Part shown: positions 23,273 to 34,455 of the stretch, piece after piece
Layout: every line of letters starts with the position of its first letter
Numbering within the stretch: position 1 is the stretch's first letter
Assembly: GCA_002786025.1 (NCBI GenBank)
Contig: NHNW01000011.1
Location: 682,001 to 746,000 of the forward strand
DNA: 64,000 nt
Source of the DNA: Zasmidium citrigriseum
Lineage: Eukaryota; Ascomycota; Dothideomycetes; Mycosphaerellales; Mycosphaerellaceae
Direction of reading: 5' to 3'
Position numbers and translations under genes: made by a program
Notes under the pieces: generated by a model
The model's database searches: none
What the model was told of the DNA's origin: nothing
What the model saw: only the letters and a program-made list of their open reading frames with translations

Positions 23273-24229
23273 TCAAGGAAGGCCGCTTCCAGAGTTGATA
23301 GCTTCTCGTACCTGGGATGTGTTGGGCCGATTCTCCGCATAACGCTCGTACGAATCCAGATATAGCTGATCATCACTTGTAGTATTCATTACCGCTTCGC
23401 TTGATTCGACAGCTCGCACCCACTTCTCCCATCGACTGCCGGGCTCAGGATCTGGCCAACCTCGATAGGGCTTGAGGACCTTCTCAAGTCGTACAATCCA
23501 GGGAGCAAGCTGAACATCAACGAATGTCATATCCGTTCCTAAGAAGAATGGACCAGTCTGATCGGCAGCGTCGACAATCTTGGAGATGTGACCTTTGAGC
23601 TCGCCGGCAAACTTTACTTGATCATCAGCTGCCTGAGCCTGCAAATACTTGTAGAAGGCAGGGATGATATGGCGATTGATGTGGTCGCTCCATAGACGCG
23701 AGAAAGCTCGATATTTTGCATCCTGTGGCATAAGAGCTCGGCCTTGATGAAGATCCTCAAGATACTCCATCAAAACAGTACTTTCGTAGCATCCCCAGTC
23801 GCCATGCCTCAGAGCCGGAACAAGACCACGCGGGTTGATATCGAGCAACAGCTTGGGCTTTCGGTACACATCGACCTCGATATATTGATAGTCCAGTCCT
23901 TTGAGCTCAAGTGATATCCAGACCCGGTGGACAAATGGACAAAAGCAACTTCCGTACAACTTGAGATCGTGCTCGGCAGAATGAGCCTGGACTGTCTTCA
24001 GAGCCTCGCCTGTGGCCTGCTTGTGATATGTCTTCTTGTTGGGATTGCCGCCTTGATTCGGATCGAGTTCTTGTTTGGCTGAGCCATTTGAAGTCCCGTT
24101 GGTAGACATAGTCCTGGCTACGAAGGAGATTGGTGCCTGATACTTGCAGAGCGCGCTGGGTGTTAACTTGGTCGATGGTCTCAAATATCTGTATATAAGG
24201 CTCGTTGTTCGAAGCCGGGCTAAAAACAT
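23273..24229 (-). CDS. Glutathione S-transferase, omega/GTO-like
   Basis: A single-exon gene. From the ATG at 24229 it encodes 318 residues; an in-frame ATG at 24109 would give 278. The thioredoxin-fold domain begins LKLYGSCFCPFVHRVWISLELKG, where the Cys in CPFVHR is the omega-type catalytic residue, followed by NPRGLVPALRHGDWGCYEST, the cis-Pro and glutathione-gamma-glutamyl binding region. The helical C-terminal domain contains FFLGTDMTFVDVQLAPWI. The forty residues between the two starts contain many Arg, Lys and Ser and no acidic residue, like a mitochondrial presequence, so I chose the upstream start. Such enzymes reduce glutathione mixed disulfides or dehydroascorbate. The gene is divergent from eIF3h, with about 220 bp between the starts. 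Confidence 0.88.
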   Translation of the reverse strand: MFLARLRTTSLIYRYLRPSTKLTPSALCKYQAPISFVARTMSTNGTSNGSAKQELDPNQGGNPNKKTYHKQATGEALKTVQAHSAEHDLKLYGSCFCPFVHRVWISLELKGLDYQYIEVDVYRKPKLLLDINPRGLVPALRHGDWGCYESTVLMEYLEDLHQGRALMPQDAKYRAFSRLWSDHINRHIIPAFYKYLQAQAADDQVKFAGELKGHISKIVDAADQTGPFFLGTDMTFVDVQLAPWIVRLEKVLKPYRGWPDPEPGSRWEKWVRAVESSEAVMNTTSDDQLYLDSYERYAENRPNTSQVREAINSGSGLP

Positions 24230-24450
24230 CAGAGATGGTGATGATATGAAAGTGGAAGAAGGAAAGCACGGAAGCAGATGGTGATGTAACGGCACTGTCA
24301 CGTGAAATGAGGTCTGATTAGGGTTCCTCCCGCTTCGCGCCTGCCCCACGATCGCACTTCTCTTGAATTCCGCTGGCCGACTTCAGGCGTCTCGAAATTT
24401 GAAGACTCACGCGCGATCATCTCCCCCGACCACCGCACAACACCGCAATC

Positions 24451-25629
24451 ATGGCCGAAGCACCCGTTAAAGAGTCGCCTCTCAAGGAGGTCCAAGTCGA
24501 GGCGCTCTGCGTCATGCGAATCATCAAACACGCTACCCAGACCTTCCCAACCCCGGCGACCGGCTTCCTAGTGGGCATGGACGACAAGTCGCAACTCCAG
24601 GTCACCAACACCTTCCCGTTCCCTGCCGCAGTTCCAGATGCCTCGACCACTTCGGACCAGTACTACCAAGCAGATGCAGCTACGCTCGCTGCAGCGGCGC
24701 CCCGGGCAAAGAGCAACGTGGGATACCAGGCGGAGATGATTAAGATGATCAAGGAGGTCAACACGGACGCACAGGGTGTTGGATGGTACATCTCCACGAG
24801 CATGGGTAGCTTCATCAACCAGAACTTCATCGAGAACCAGTTCTTCTTTCAGCGCGCAGCCGACGAGAAGACCGTGGCTCTTGTCTTCGACGTGTCGAGA
24901 ACGAGCCAGGGCAGCCTTAGCTTGAAGGCTTACAGACTCTCACCAAGCTTTGTGGCTGCATACAAAGAGGGAAAGTTCACGACTGAGAGGTGAGTCTGAT
25001 CTGGCGTATTCTACACTCTGCTTGAGAGTTTGCTCTAACAGTATATCAGTCTTCAAAAGTCGAACCTCCGGTACCAGGACATCCTCGTCGAGCTTCCAGT
25101 ACAGGTCCACAACTCCCACCTCCTGACCGCTTTCCTCCATCAGCTCCCTCAGCAACCTCCAGAGAAGACGGCTCTGGACTTTCCCACCTCTCTCTCCGAG
25201 CTGTCGTACGACCCGAACGTCTCCTCTAGTCCCCTGGCACCAAACCTCGACAGCCTGGACCTTTCTATCGATCCATTCCTGGAGAAGACTTGCGATCTAC
25301 TTCTTGACAGCATCGAGAACCACCAAACCGAGCAGAATAACGCACAGTACTACCAGCGTTCGCTGGCCAGAGAACAGGCCAAGATTCAGCAGTGGCAGCA
25401 GAAGCGCAAGCAAGAGAACGCCCTTCGTGCCCAGCAGAAGCAGCCCCCTCTTCCAGAAGATGAATGGCAGAAGCTGTTCAAGCTGCCTCAGGAGCCATCG
25501 CGACTCGAGTCTTTGCTTATTGGTCGCCAGGTGGAGCAGTATGCTAGACAGGTAGATGGATTCTCGGCGGTGGTTAGCGGAAAGATGTTCGGTGTCAAGG
25601 GAAATCTTCTGCCCGGGGAGATGGCTTAA
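24451..25629 (+). CDS. eif3h: Eukaryotic translation initiation factor 3 subunit h
   Basis: Two exons, 24451-24989 and 25050-25629, encode 372 residues. Residues about 15-150 form an MPN domain ([36 protein letters not shown]) that lacks the His and Asp metal ligands of an active JAMM protease, as expected for the structural eIF3h subunit. The C-terminal half is helical, with a Gln-rich coiled coil ([20 protein letters not shown]), and matches eIF3h in [22 protein letters not shown]. The intron lies after FTTER with a GTGAGT donor. eIF3h belongs to the non-core eIF3 subunits retained in filamentous fungi but lost in budding yeast. Confidence 0.95.
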
Positions 25630-26027
25630 GTCAATGCCATGAATGTTATGGGCTTGGGTTGGGACATGCATAGCGAGGCGTTACGGCTAGAGACGATAGG
25701 GGCATCGATATCAGGATGAGGTATCCACGAAAAAACGATTTGCGGTTTCAAAGCTCCGCGACGAAGAGCTCGACCTCAAAGAATTCGAAAAGAACGTTCT
25801 GCGCACAGACGTCGTAGTCACGATATCAAGTTTGCATATGATCGGACTCACCTCACCCACAGCCTTGCCAGTTGGCATCACTCCGGACTCACTGCAAGCC
25901 TTGTCGTCTTTATATTTCTGCAACTTTGACGTTATAAACTTCCGCCAGACAACGCCGAAACAAGACACCATCGGTACAACTAAAAGCCTTTCACTTCCAA
26001 ATACATCCACACGACGCCGCATTCACT
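25630..26027. other. intergenic stretch
   Basis: About 400 bp holding the 3' flank of eif3h and the promoter of the small protein gene that follows. Nothing else is recognised. Confidence 0.5.
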
Positions 26028-26545
26028 ATGGCAAACTCACCAAAGACCAACGAGATCGATCCCCGCCACTACACGACGCAGAAAGATGCCGACAGCGACT
26101 CCGATGGCATGGTGCTCACTGCCGAGGAGGAGAGAGAGCTCGGTCAGTGCCACTATGGGAGCGAGGCTTTGCGATTTCACTGACCAGGATCCAGATGAGT
26201 ACCTGGTCCCAGTCGAAGAACGTGTCAAGACGCCAAGCAAGAAGGCAAAGCGCGACGAGGCTCCCGCGACTCCGAAGAGCAAGAAGTCTCCCGCCAAGAC
26301 CAAGGAGCACTCCCTCCCGACTCCAGGTAGCGTCAACGCTGGTAGTCCCGCCAAGGCTGGGGCTCAGTCCGCAAAGAAGTCGAACGTCTCGAACACCCCG
26401 ACGAAGCAATTGGGCTGTAAGTTCTACTATATCTCTGTTCATAATGATACCAATCGTTAACGGTGGTATAGATTTCGGACGCGAGGCTCGCGACATTCGC
26501 AGCCCAGGCGATCACACGCCGATGAGGGCTTACTGGAAGTCCTAG
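26028..26545 (+). CDS. Small conserved-looking charged protein of unknown function
   Basis: Three exons, 26028-26142, 26195-26416 and 26472-26545, encode 136 residues. The first intron uses a CAG acceptor four bases after a GATC; an acceptor ten bases earlier would break the frame. The N terminus is acidic with a phospho-site-like run (DADSDSDG and TAEEERELDEYLVP), the middle is Lys/Ser/Thr/Pro-rich with repeated TPKSKK and TPTK motifs resembling nuclear-localisation and CDK sites, and the C terminus is a compact GYFGREARDIRSPGDHTP segment followed by RAYWKS. I recognise no named domain. A nuclear location is inferred from composition only. Three clean GT-AG junctions that keep a frame support a real gene. 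Confidence 0.65.
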
Positions 26546-27212
26546 GGAAAGGCCTGCGGTGCAATTCGAATCCCCGTTCAAAGCAAGAGTGGCTAAGCCA
26601 TTGAGCATGGCTTTAAAGCACTAGAGCATAGAGCGAGCGGCGGAGATTGCTGAGACAGGATGCATGCAAGGCCTTTCATCCTGCGTTGTATGATAGAAGA
26701 GGAGGGTTGAGACCTACTGCTCCATAACGATGTAATGGTACAAAGGCATGTCTCTCTCCATTGATGAACCATTCTCCATGCCACTCATGGCATCATCGGT
26801 AGATTCTGTTTGTCTTCCTCTCGCGGAGACAGGTGCGTTTCTACTCTGTTCCACAGCTGTGGCTTGTCAATCATATGAAAACGAGCTAGCTGCACTGACC
26901 AATGAGCATGCCAGAAGCAGGACTCCGCCATGTGAGCCACGAAGGTCTTTGACGCTTCACACGACACATTTCACAATTCTTGTGTACACAGATCGTTGAG
27001 TATCTATCTAGTGTACAAATGGGGCTTACGCAACAGAGCTGCAGAAGAAAGATAAGGTGACGTCTCCAAGCTTATCCATTCACCCAAAAAGCAATCAAGC
27101 TTTCAACCATTGCCTAGGTCCAAAGCTTATTTGATCCTCAAATGCATCACCAAAACTACATCGTTTCCATGCCCACAATTACTCTGAGCCTCACCTCTTT
27201 GTGACATCCATC
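26546..27212. other. intergenic stretch
   Basis: About 670 bp between two genes on the same strand. It presumably contains the promoter of the auxin-efflux-family carrier gene. No coding signal is seen. Confidence 0.5.
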
Positions 27213-28751
27213 ATGCCTTCCAACATGGACGACGAGGCTGCTAGCTTCATTGTTCCACTGCTTGGAGCACTTCAAGCCGCCGTGGCAGTGCTATTGACGA
27301 TCTTCGCTGGTGTTCTGGCTGGTCAGTTTGGCTGGCTGAGTGACAAGTCAAGCAAAGAGATATCCAAGGTCTGCGTCAACATGTTTCTGCCGGCTCTGCT
27401 CATCAAAAATGTTGGATCTCAAATGCATCTGGGAACAGTGAGTCGATCGTGCATTCCTCGATCGTGCGTTGGCTGACGAGGAAGGCAATGCTGTACGTGC
27501 CAGTCATCGTCTGGGCAATCGTGTACAACGTCGTATCGATGATCTTTGGCCTTGTTGTGACGAAGCTGTTCAAGCTGCCGGACTGGGTGACACCGGCCAT
27601 TGGTATGTTGCTCGTTTTCACTCGTCCATTGTTGACGTGCTGAGACTTATCAACAGCCTTCAACAACACTACCGCCCTCCCTCTCCTACTTGTCCAATCC
27701 CTCGAAGCAACCGGCATCCTCGACACAATCGATCCAAGCCCCACAGCCATCGACCGTGCCAAATCATTCTTCCTGATGAACGCCATGGTGGGAAACTCCC
27801 TAACCTTCGCCCTCGGCCCCAAACTCCTCAACGGCCAAAACGAAGACGCCCCGGACCCAGACGATAAATCCAATGGCCTCGAAACAGACTCCACCATCGA
27901 CCGCGAAATCGAAGAACAAGAAGCCGACGCCGAGCAAACCAACGAACAAACCTCCCTCCTCCCGAACCGCATCATCCAACCCCTTACCCGCGCCAACTAC
28001 GCCACCTACCGCAAAGGCAAGAAAGTCTGGATCCGCCTCCCACGCTGGGCTCAAACGACTCTCGACTTCCTCTCACAATTCCTCAATCCACCACTGATAG
28101 GCGCCGTAATAGGAATCATCATCGGCCTTGTCCCACCCCTGCACCGTCTGTTCTTCAATTCCCAGAGCGAAGGAGGCTACTTCAACGCCTGGCTGACCAG
28201 CGCCGTCGCCAATATCGGAGAGCTATTCGCCGCGCTCCAAGTCCTCGTCGTGGGCGTCAAACTATCAAACTCCGTGGTGCGAATGAAGAGAGGTGAGGCG
28301 GCGGGGAAAGTGCCCTGGTTCGCAACGACATTGGTCCTGGTCGTTCGCTTTGTTCTGTGGCCGGCTGTTAGTATTGGCGTGATCTATGCTCTTGCTACGA
28401 AGACGAATGCGGTGTTCGATGATCCGCTGCTGTGGTTTTGTATGATGCTGATGCCAGCTGGGCCGCCGGCGTTGAAACGTGAGTTCCAGGGGCGGCTGCT
28501 TGCTGTCAAGGGAGACATGGCTGACCTTGTGGATACAGTGACCGCTCTTGCCGATGTGAATGGCGCGGGCGATGAGGAGAAAATGACGATTGCGAAGTTT
28601 CTGATCGTAAGTAGACTGCCCTCTTTTCAATTCCAACAACGAGGATGCCCGAAGCTTATGTCCATTCCAGATATCTTACGCAATCACCTGTCATTTGCTT
28701 TGCAGTCGTGGGCAGTCTCAAGGCAGCACAAGGGGCGATGTGAGAAGATGA
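27213..28751 (+). CDS. Auxin efflux carrier (AEC/PIN-like) family membrane transporter, C-terminal frame disrupted
   Basis: Five exons, 27213-27437, 27485-27602, 27657-28478, 28539-28606 and 28671-28751, encode 437 residues as read. The N-terminal half has hydrophobic helices (ASFIVPLLGALQAAVAVLL; LYVPVIVWAIVYNVVSMIFG) and an AFNNTTALPLLLVQSL motif. A long acidic hydrophilic loop (about residues 150-215) separates it from five or so C-terminal helices, including FLNPPLIGAVIGIIIGLVPP and FCMMLMPAGPPALKLTALADV. This matches the ten-helix AEC family of the ER or plasma membrane (fission-yeast and budding-yeast Ecm3-like). The last exon starts correctly with ISYAIT but then leaves the family frame; the adjacent frame reads PVICFAVVGSLKAAQGAM and stop. 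One base appears missing near 28686-28690. Confidence 0.85.
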
Positions 28752-28937
28752 TAGGAAAAGAGACAAGTAGCGCAGCTGAAATGCTGGTTTCGGGCGCGTT
28801 TGGCTGGCGAGTCGCTAGACTGCCCCTAATAGCCACCTCTGTTTGGTTCCGTTCCTGTGAACGCAAGACGTTGGTGATGACCTCGTGAACTGAGCCGCAT
28901 GAGCTCGGCCGTGGTGGCCACTCACGACGCCTGCCTA

Positions 28938-31900
28938 TTAGACAACACGATAGCGACCACCGACGGGACCGCGTGCCTCTTGCTCGTGCGCGGCCAAAGT
29001 TCCCTCGGTCAGATGACGAGAGAGCTCGCTCATGGCAGAAGCAACAGCGACCTCAGTGTCTCCCTCGACCAGAATGTAGAGCTTCGGCTCTTCACCTGGC
29101 TGTGGCTCCTTGTCCTTTGCGTAGTAGACACCCTTCGAGGTGATGGACGTGCCAGTAGCCTCCAGGATCTTGGCAACGTTCGTGCGATTCGTGACGGCCC
29201 AACGAGCCTTCTGAGGGAAGTCGTTGATCTCGAGCGTGGCGTGGAAGGCACCAGCATCTGGTCCACGGTTGTCAATGGGTGCGCCGGGGCGGGCATTTCC
29301 TGTGATATGAATTAGTCTTGTTCGTATCGACTCGTTCGTGGGCAGCTTACCTTGCTTGCCTAGGCGATTGTTAATACCCTTGGCACGCTCTTGCGCCCTG
29401 GAGAATGCGTCGCCAATAGAAGATTTGCCGGCGCTTGGGGGCGGAGTCACCGCCTTCTGGACCTTCATGGCGTTGGTGAGATGCTGAGCCAGCTTACTAT
29501 CCATGACGGCATCACCAGCGGCCGTGCTCGTTCCAGGCGAAGACTCATCTCGTCCCCTCACACCACTGCCCGCCGCCTTGGCGACAAGCTTGTCGACCTC
29601 CGTCTCCTTCTTGGACTTCTCGTCCTTCTTGTCGTCACCTTCGTCTGGCTCGTCTCCGGTCTTGTACAAGCTCTTCTGGAAGGCATGCTCAGCCGCGCGA
29701 GCGGCGTCTAAGCGCTCAATGCCCTTGCCACCAAATCCTGATCCTGCCTTCGTTGCTTCGCCAGACTTGACCTTCTCACGATGAGAGGCCACCATCTCCC
29801 TCAGGACCTCAGGGACCTCCTGCTTGCTGTCTTCCAAAGCTCGAACCAGGAATGACGCGAAGCGATCTTGCTCAGGAGTGACGAAGGTCACAGCTGTGCC
29901 AGTATTTCCAGCACGTCCAGTACGGCCGGCACGATGAACGTAGTCCTCTCCATGGTTCGGGCAATCAAAGTTGATGACCAGTTTGAGTTGCTTCACATCG
30001 AGACCTCTGGCAGCCACCGACGTGGCCACCATGATGGGGACATGACCAGCCTTGAAGTCGATGATGGCTTGGTCACGATCGATTTGCTCGCGACCACCAT
30101 GAACAGAGACACTGGGATAGCCCTTCCTGCCAAGGTCTTTGAACAGCATGTCGGCAGTCTCCTGTCTCTCAACGAAAATCAGGGACCGGGCTTCCTCGTC
30201 CTTCTCGTGTAGCTGACCCAGAAGAGCAAGCGTGCGGCGGAATTTGTCTTGCTCTTTCACAACCTCGATGACTTGGGTGATCTCGGCTGCGACAACGCTT
30301 CTACCACCCACCAAAATCTCGACTGGGGAGGTAAGGGCCTTCTTGGCGAGACTCTCCATCTTCTTGGGAAACGTGGCAGAGAACGTGACAGTCTGGCGGT
30401 CTGGGCGGATGTTGCCTAGGATTCTGGTGATCTGCGGCTCGAAGCCCATGTCGAACATGCGGTCTGCTTCGTCCATGACGACGTAAGACACTCGGCGAAG
30501 GTTGGTAACTCGTCCAGCGTTTGCGGCGAGAAGGTCAATCAGGCGGCCTGGAGTGCAGACAATGATTTCAGCTCCGCGCTTCAGCTCCGCGATCTGTTCG
30601 CTGATGGGTGCACCGCCGTACGCGCACACACCACGCAGGTTGAGTGCCTTGAGGTACGGCTTGCACTCGCGGTGAATCTGAACTGCGAGTTCTCGAGTGG
30701 GAGCCATGATCAGACCTATTGGGCCTTCCAAATTTGCGACTGGCCGCTGGTCTTTGACGTGTCTGAACATTGGCAGGATGAATGCCAAAGTCTTTCCGGA
30801 TCCAGTCTTGGCGATACCAATGGTATCGCGGCCAGACATGATCGCTGGCAAAGCCTGGCATTGAATGGCGGTGGGGCTCTCGAACTTGTGCTCACGGATG
30901 ATGTCCAATACTTGAGCGCTGAAGCCGCACTGAGACCACTTGGTGATGGGGTTTGGGAGATCGTTACCGTGGACCGTAATGTTGTCAAGGTCAGCTCGCA
31001 GCTTGTCCACGTCTTCCTTGCTCATCTCTGCGACCTCGATGGACTCTGAGTAGAAGTTCTTGCGGATTGGCTCGTACTGCACCTTGGAATGGTCCACAGT
31101 CTGCATCTCCTTCTTCTTTCCACGCTTTGGATTCTTGAGGAGATCTTCTGGATCCTCGCCGACGGCATCAAAGTCTGGGCCATCGTCTTCGTCAAAAAGC
31201 TGCGGCTCTTGCTTGTTGCGCTTTTGAACCCGAGCACGCGCCAATGAAGACTCGCTGGGGACCTCAAGTCCGTTCATGAAAGCATCGAGCGGATCGAGGT
31301 CCTCATCGACCTCCATGTCCTCAGCTGCTGCGGCGCTGTCGATATCTTGTTCGGCAGCATTGACCATCTCGGTATCTTGTTGCTCAGTCTGGGCTTCAGC
31401 GCGTCGCAAGGCGGCTTCGCGAGCGGCCTCGGCTTCCTCTTCATCGCTGCGAAGTTCGTCTTGCATCTCCTCTTGGTCCTCTTGGCCATCAGCAAGCGCA
31501 GTATCACTGGTAATGGAGTCTTGGGGAACATCAGGAAGCTTTCTAATCTCGCGCTGGATGTCCTCATCCTCGTCGAGTGCTGCTGACGTCTTGATGGTAG
31601 TGGACTTATCGGATGGTTTGTCGCCAGTGGCTTTGTTGAGACCAAAGCCGGTGATCTTGGCGTCTCCAACGGACACTAAAGCGCCATATGTTAGCGATTG
31701 GTCGGTAGTGTGGCATTTGTGGATTGGCTCACCTTTGGTTGCGATCGTCTGGGTCTTGGTAGTGGGATTGCCTTTGGGCGAACCATTACTTTGCGTTGGG
31801 ATGGTGACATCCATGCCAAGTGGAGCCTTGTCGCCCTTGAGCTTCGCCTTCGCACGGTTGGCGATGGCCTTGGTGTCAACCTTGGCTCCCAATGGAGCTG

Positions 31901-32609
31901 CGGGCGTGCTGTCATCCTCGTTTGCAACAGGCGACCCATTAGCAGTAGCTGGGCGTGATGCTGCCGGTGATGCGACAGCGGGTGAAGGGGCCGCAGTGTT
32001 CTGGGCACCTTGCTGCTTCGCCTTGAGCTGTTGTTCCTTCCACGCCTGAACGCGGGCCAATTTCGCCGGGTCGACAGGAGGAGGCCTAGGCTCGGTATTG
32101 GCAGTCGTCGGACGAGACGTTGCCTGGGTGTTCAGCAATGTCAAATGATATTGAGATAGGGATTTGGGACGTACCTCGCTTGTGGTGCTGCTGTTCGACC
32201 CGCGGCGGACGCGCTTCGGCTCTCGTGAAGTATAGTCTTCCTCGCGTTCACGTTGTCGACGCTGACCATGACGATGACCCTCGTCTCTTGGTGGCGGAGA
32301 TCGATCTCGACCTCCTCTCACGTGGCGGTCCCTCGATGGCTCACGGCGGGACCTATGGTGGCGATCACGGTGGCGATCTCCATGGTCCCGCTCGATGCGC
32401 CGGTGCGTGCCATATGAGTCGCGGTCGCGTCGGTCATCGCGTCGGCCGTCGTACCGACGCTGTTGATGGGTTAGGTCGCGAGGTGCGTTATAATAACCGA
32501 AGTCTCTTACATCGCGGCTTGGAGACCGAGATGAGCGATGGTAGCCGCGCTCATCGCGCCGATCTCGCTGATGGCCATCGTGTCTCCTGCTTGGTGGTGA
32601 GCGGGCCAT
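28938..32609 (-). CDS. prp5: DEAD-box pre-mRNA-processing ATP-dependent RNA helicase Prp5
   Basis: Four exons, 32175-32609, 31733-32123, 29351-31675 and 28938-29299, encode 1170 residues. The N terminus is a long RS/DR-rich stretch, followed by an acidic region with the [10 protein letters not shown] motif seen in Prp5/DDX46. The helicase core spans about residues 510-870: Q motif near [18 protein letters not shown] (motif I), [20 protein letters not shown] (DEAD), FSATFP, then [10 protein letters not shown] (motif VI). The C-terminal region ends in a KH-like domain. Prp5 remodels the U2 snRNP at the branch site for prespliceosome formation. All three introns (51, 57 and 51 nt) are multiples of three without in-frame stops, so the unspliced message is also open. 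The start at 32609 gives [12 protein letters not shown]. Confidence 0.94.
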   Translation of the reverse strand: MARSPPSRRHDGHQRDRRDERGYHRSSRSPSRDVRDFGYYNAPRDLTHQQRRYDGRRDDRRDRDSYGTHRRIERDHGDRHRDRHHRSRREPSRDRHVRGGRDRSPPPRDEGHRHGQRRQREREEDYTSREPKRVRRGSNSSTTSEVRPKSLSQYHLTLLNTQATSRPTTANTEPRPPPVDPAKLARVQAWKEQQLKAKQQGAQNTAAPSPAVASPAASRPATANGSPVANEDDSTPAAPLGAKVDTKAIANRAKAKLKGDKAPLGMDVTIPTQSNGSPKGNPTTKTQTIATKGEPIHKCHTTDQSLTYGALVSVGDAKITGFGLNKATGDKPSDKSTTIKTSAALDEDEDIQREIRKLPDVPQDSITSDTALADGQEDQEEMQDELRSDEEEAEAAREAALRRAEAQTEQQDTEMVNAAEQDIDSAAAAEDMEVDEDLDPLDAFMNGLEVPSESSLARARVQKRNKQEPQLFDEDDGPDFDAVGEDPEDLLKNPKRGKKKEMQTVDHSKVQYEPIRKNFYSESIEVAEMSKEDVDKLRADLDNITVHGNDLPNPITKWSQCGFSAQVLDIIREHKFESPTAIQCQALPAIMSGRDTIGIAKTGSGKTLAFILPMFRHVKDQRPVANLEGPIGLIMAPTRELAVQIHRECKPYLKALNLRGVCAYGGAPISEQIAELKRGAEIIVCTPGRLIDLLAANAGRVTNLRRVSYVVMDEADRMFDMGFEPQITRILGNIRPDRQTVTFSATFPKKMESLAKKALTSPVEILVGGRSVVAAEITQVIEVVKEQDKFRRTLALLGQLHEKDEEARSLIFVERQETADMLFKDLGRKGYPSVSVHGGREQIDRDQAIIDFKAGHVPIMVATSVAARGLDVKQLKLVINFDCPNHGEDYVHRAGRTGRAGNTGTAVTFVTPEQDRFASFLVRALEDSKQEVPEVLREMVASHREKVKSGEATKAGSGFGGKGIERLDAARAAEHAFQKSLYKTGDEPDEGDDKKDEKSKKETEVDKLVAKAAGSGVRGRDESSPGTSTAAGDAVMDSKLAQHLTNAMKVQKAVTPPPSAGKSSIGDAFSRAQERAKGINNRLGKQGKLPTNESIRTRLIHITGNARPGAPIDNRGPDAGAFHATLEINDFPQKARWAVTNRTNVAKILEATGTSITSKGVYYAKDKEPQPGEEPKLYILVEGDTEVAVASAMSELSRHLTEGTLAAHEQEARGPVGGRYRVV

Positions 32610-33293
32610 ATTGATACGGCCGAGTTGTCGTATCTCGTACAGGCAGCTCGCTCGATGTCCGCTGAGCGTGCAAGTAGCTTCGTTCAATCTTCTCTTTCTC
32701 TCTGCTCTCTCCAATACTTCAATCACAAACTTGAATATTCAACTTGTCACGTGTTCGATTTTCGGTCGTTGCTCGATGCTCGGTTCGGAATGCTCTTCGC
32801 TCGATGCTCGCCGTCCGCGTCGCCGTCCACCGCCGCAGCGCTGTATCTGCTTCTGCCTTACCTGAAGAGACACCCCGCGGCTGTCACGCCGAGTGGTCGG
32901 TGTCACTTGATGACGGACGCCAGAAAGCTTCAGGTTGCTGATGTCGCGTGTCGCGCCGAGGTGGTGTGGTGGTGCGTCGACCAGCACCGCGAAGTGGTGT
33001 TGTCGTTGGTGGTGTCGAGGTGGAAGTGAGGTTTCGGAAGGAACGAACTTGAAGTTGAAGTCGCGGGTCGGCGCGGCTGCTGCCGTGAGTCCGTGCTTAA
33101 GCTTTTAGGGCGGAGGTGGAACTTGCTTCAGATGCTGTTTGGCCGGGAGGCTGGTAGCGGGTCACAACACGCGACTTCATGCCCTCTTGATCACCACCCA
33201 AGTGACAAGACGACAACGAACTAAACTATACACCGGACCACAAAGGCAAACACATCTACCTCTCAGTCAATCGAAGTCGCAATCGAATCCACG
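32610..33293. promoter_or_regulatory. divergent intergenic region between prp5 and the mitochondrial HMG-box gene
   Basis: About 680 bp with the starts of two divergent genes at its ends, so both promoters must lie here. No specific element is recognised. Confidence 0.5.
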
Positions 33294-34455
33294 ATGATCG
33301 GACGGACGTTGGTCCGCATCCCAGTGCGGTCGCGTTTGATACGGCCTGCCTCCCAATGTCAGCATGATCCCGTTGCAAGGCTACCTCTTGTGCTATCTCT
33401 GCGGACGTATGCGACACCAGGCCGACCAAAGAGCGTGGTTGGCGAGCCCTCGAAACCCGTCAAACGAGCCGTCAAAAAGGCCGCAGCCAAGCCACCCACT
33501 GGCGGCTCTCCAGCAGAGAAACAAGTCGCGGCGAACAAGCGCAAAGCCAGCCAGAAGGCCAAAACACCGAAGAAAAAGGAGCCGACGCCTGAGCAAAAGG
33601 AACGTGCGCAACGACGAGAGGCGAAGAAGCAGGAGCGGTTGGAGAAGGAGAAGGCAGCGAAGCAGACTCGACGGGCCAAATTGAAGGAGAAGGAGAAGGC
33701 CAATGCCGCTAAGCAACAAGTCAAAGATCTCAAGGAAGCCGCTCTGTCTCCTCCAAGGCACAGACAGTTTTCTGCGTACACAGTCTTCTTTGCAGAGAAG
33801 GCTAAGGAGCATGATCTTGCAGCAACCGGCGGCAATCATACAGACCAAAAGGCCAAACTTGCCAAATTCTCACAAGAGACTGGCGCACAATGGAGGAACT
33901 TGTCTGCCGCAGATCTTGAGGTCAGTTGGAATCATGGGCCGTTCAACATCCTGCATTATGCTGACGAAATTGTAGCACTACAACCATTTGGCCAATTCCA
34001 AGAGGGAAGAGCATCAGGCTGAATACAAGAAGTGGGTTGAATCGCATTCAGCCGACGAAATTCAACGCGCGAATGCGGCCCGCAGCATGCTGCGTCGGAG
34101 ATTGGAAAAGGACCGCGGAAAGTATAAGAGATCCAAGTGGGCGGATATACACGACGAGCGTGCAGTGAAGCGACCACTCAACCCATATGCACAATTCGTC
34201 GTAAATCGTAACGCCAGCGGCGACTTCAAGAACATCTCCATCCCGGAGAGGGGCAGGCTCATCGCTCAGGAGTGGAAGGCGCTCAACGAACAGGAGAAAA
34301 AGGTTCGTCATCTTGGGCAGACATAACGTTGCTCGGCTAACATGAGCTTTCAGAAATACCAAAACCTCGGAGCGCAAGAGGTCGAGCGGTACGCGACTGA
34401 GTACAAGGACGTCTACGGCCACGAGCAACCTCACGCTGCTGCAGCGGCTGCATGA
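33294..34455 (+). CDS. Mitochondrial HMG-box protein with two HMG boxes (mtDNA packaging type)
   Basis: Three exons, 33294-33920, 33976-34302 and 34354-34455, encode 351 residues. The first about 40 residues are basic and free of acidic residues (MIGRTLVRIPVRSRLIRP), a mitochondrial presequence. A long Lys/Arg/Glu-rich helix follows (about 60-155). Box A spans about 160-240 (QFSAYTVFFAEKAKEHDL; the first intron interrupts it after SAADLE) and box B about 275-345 (KRPLNPYAQFVVNRN; ISIPERGRLIAQEWKALNEQEKKKYQ). The family includes yeast Abf2 and human TFAM, which bend and compact mitochondrial DNA. Filamentous-fungal members are larger than Abf2, as here. Mitochondrial location is inferred from the presequence. 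Confidence 0.85.

Noticed and set aside
26560..26600. tRNA-like B-box sequence (ATTCGAATCC)
   Set aside because: No matching A box at the right distance, and no acceptor or anticodon stem can be formed.
27438..27484. 10-bp direct repeat TCGATCGTGC in the first intron of the carrier gene
   Set aside because: Short, only two copies and inside an ordinary intron.
31276..32049. 257-codon frame antisense to the prp5 N terminus
   Set aside because: Low-complexity Ser/Ala translation caused by the acidic and RS-rich coding strand opposite.
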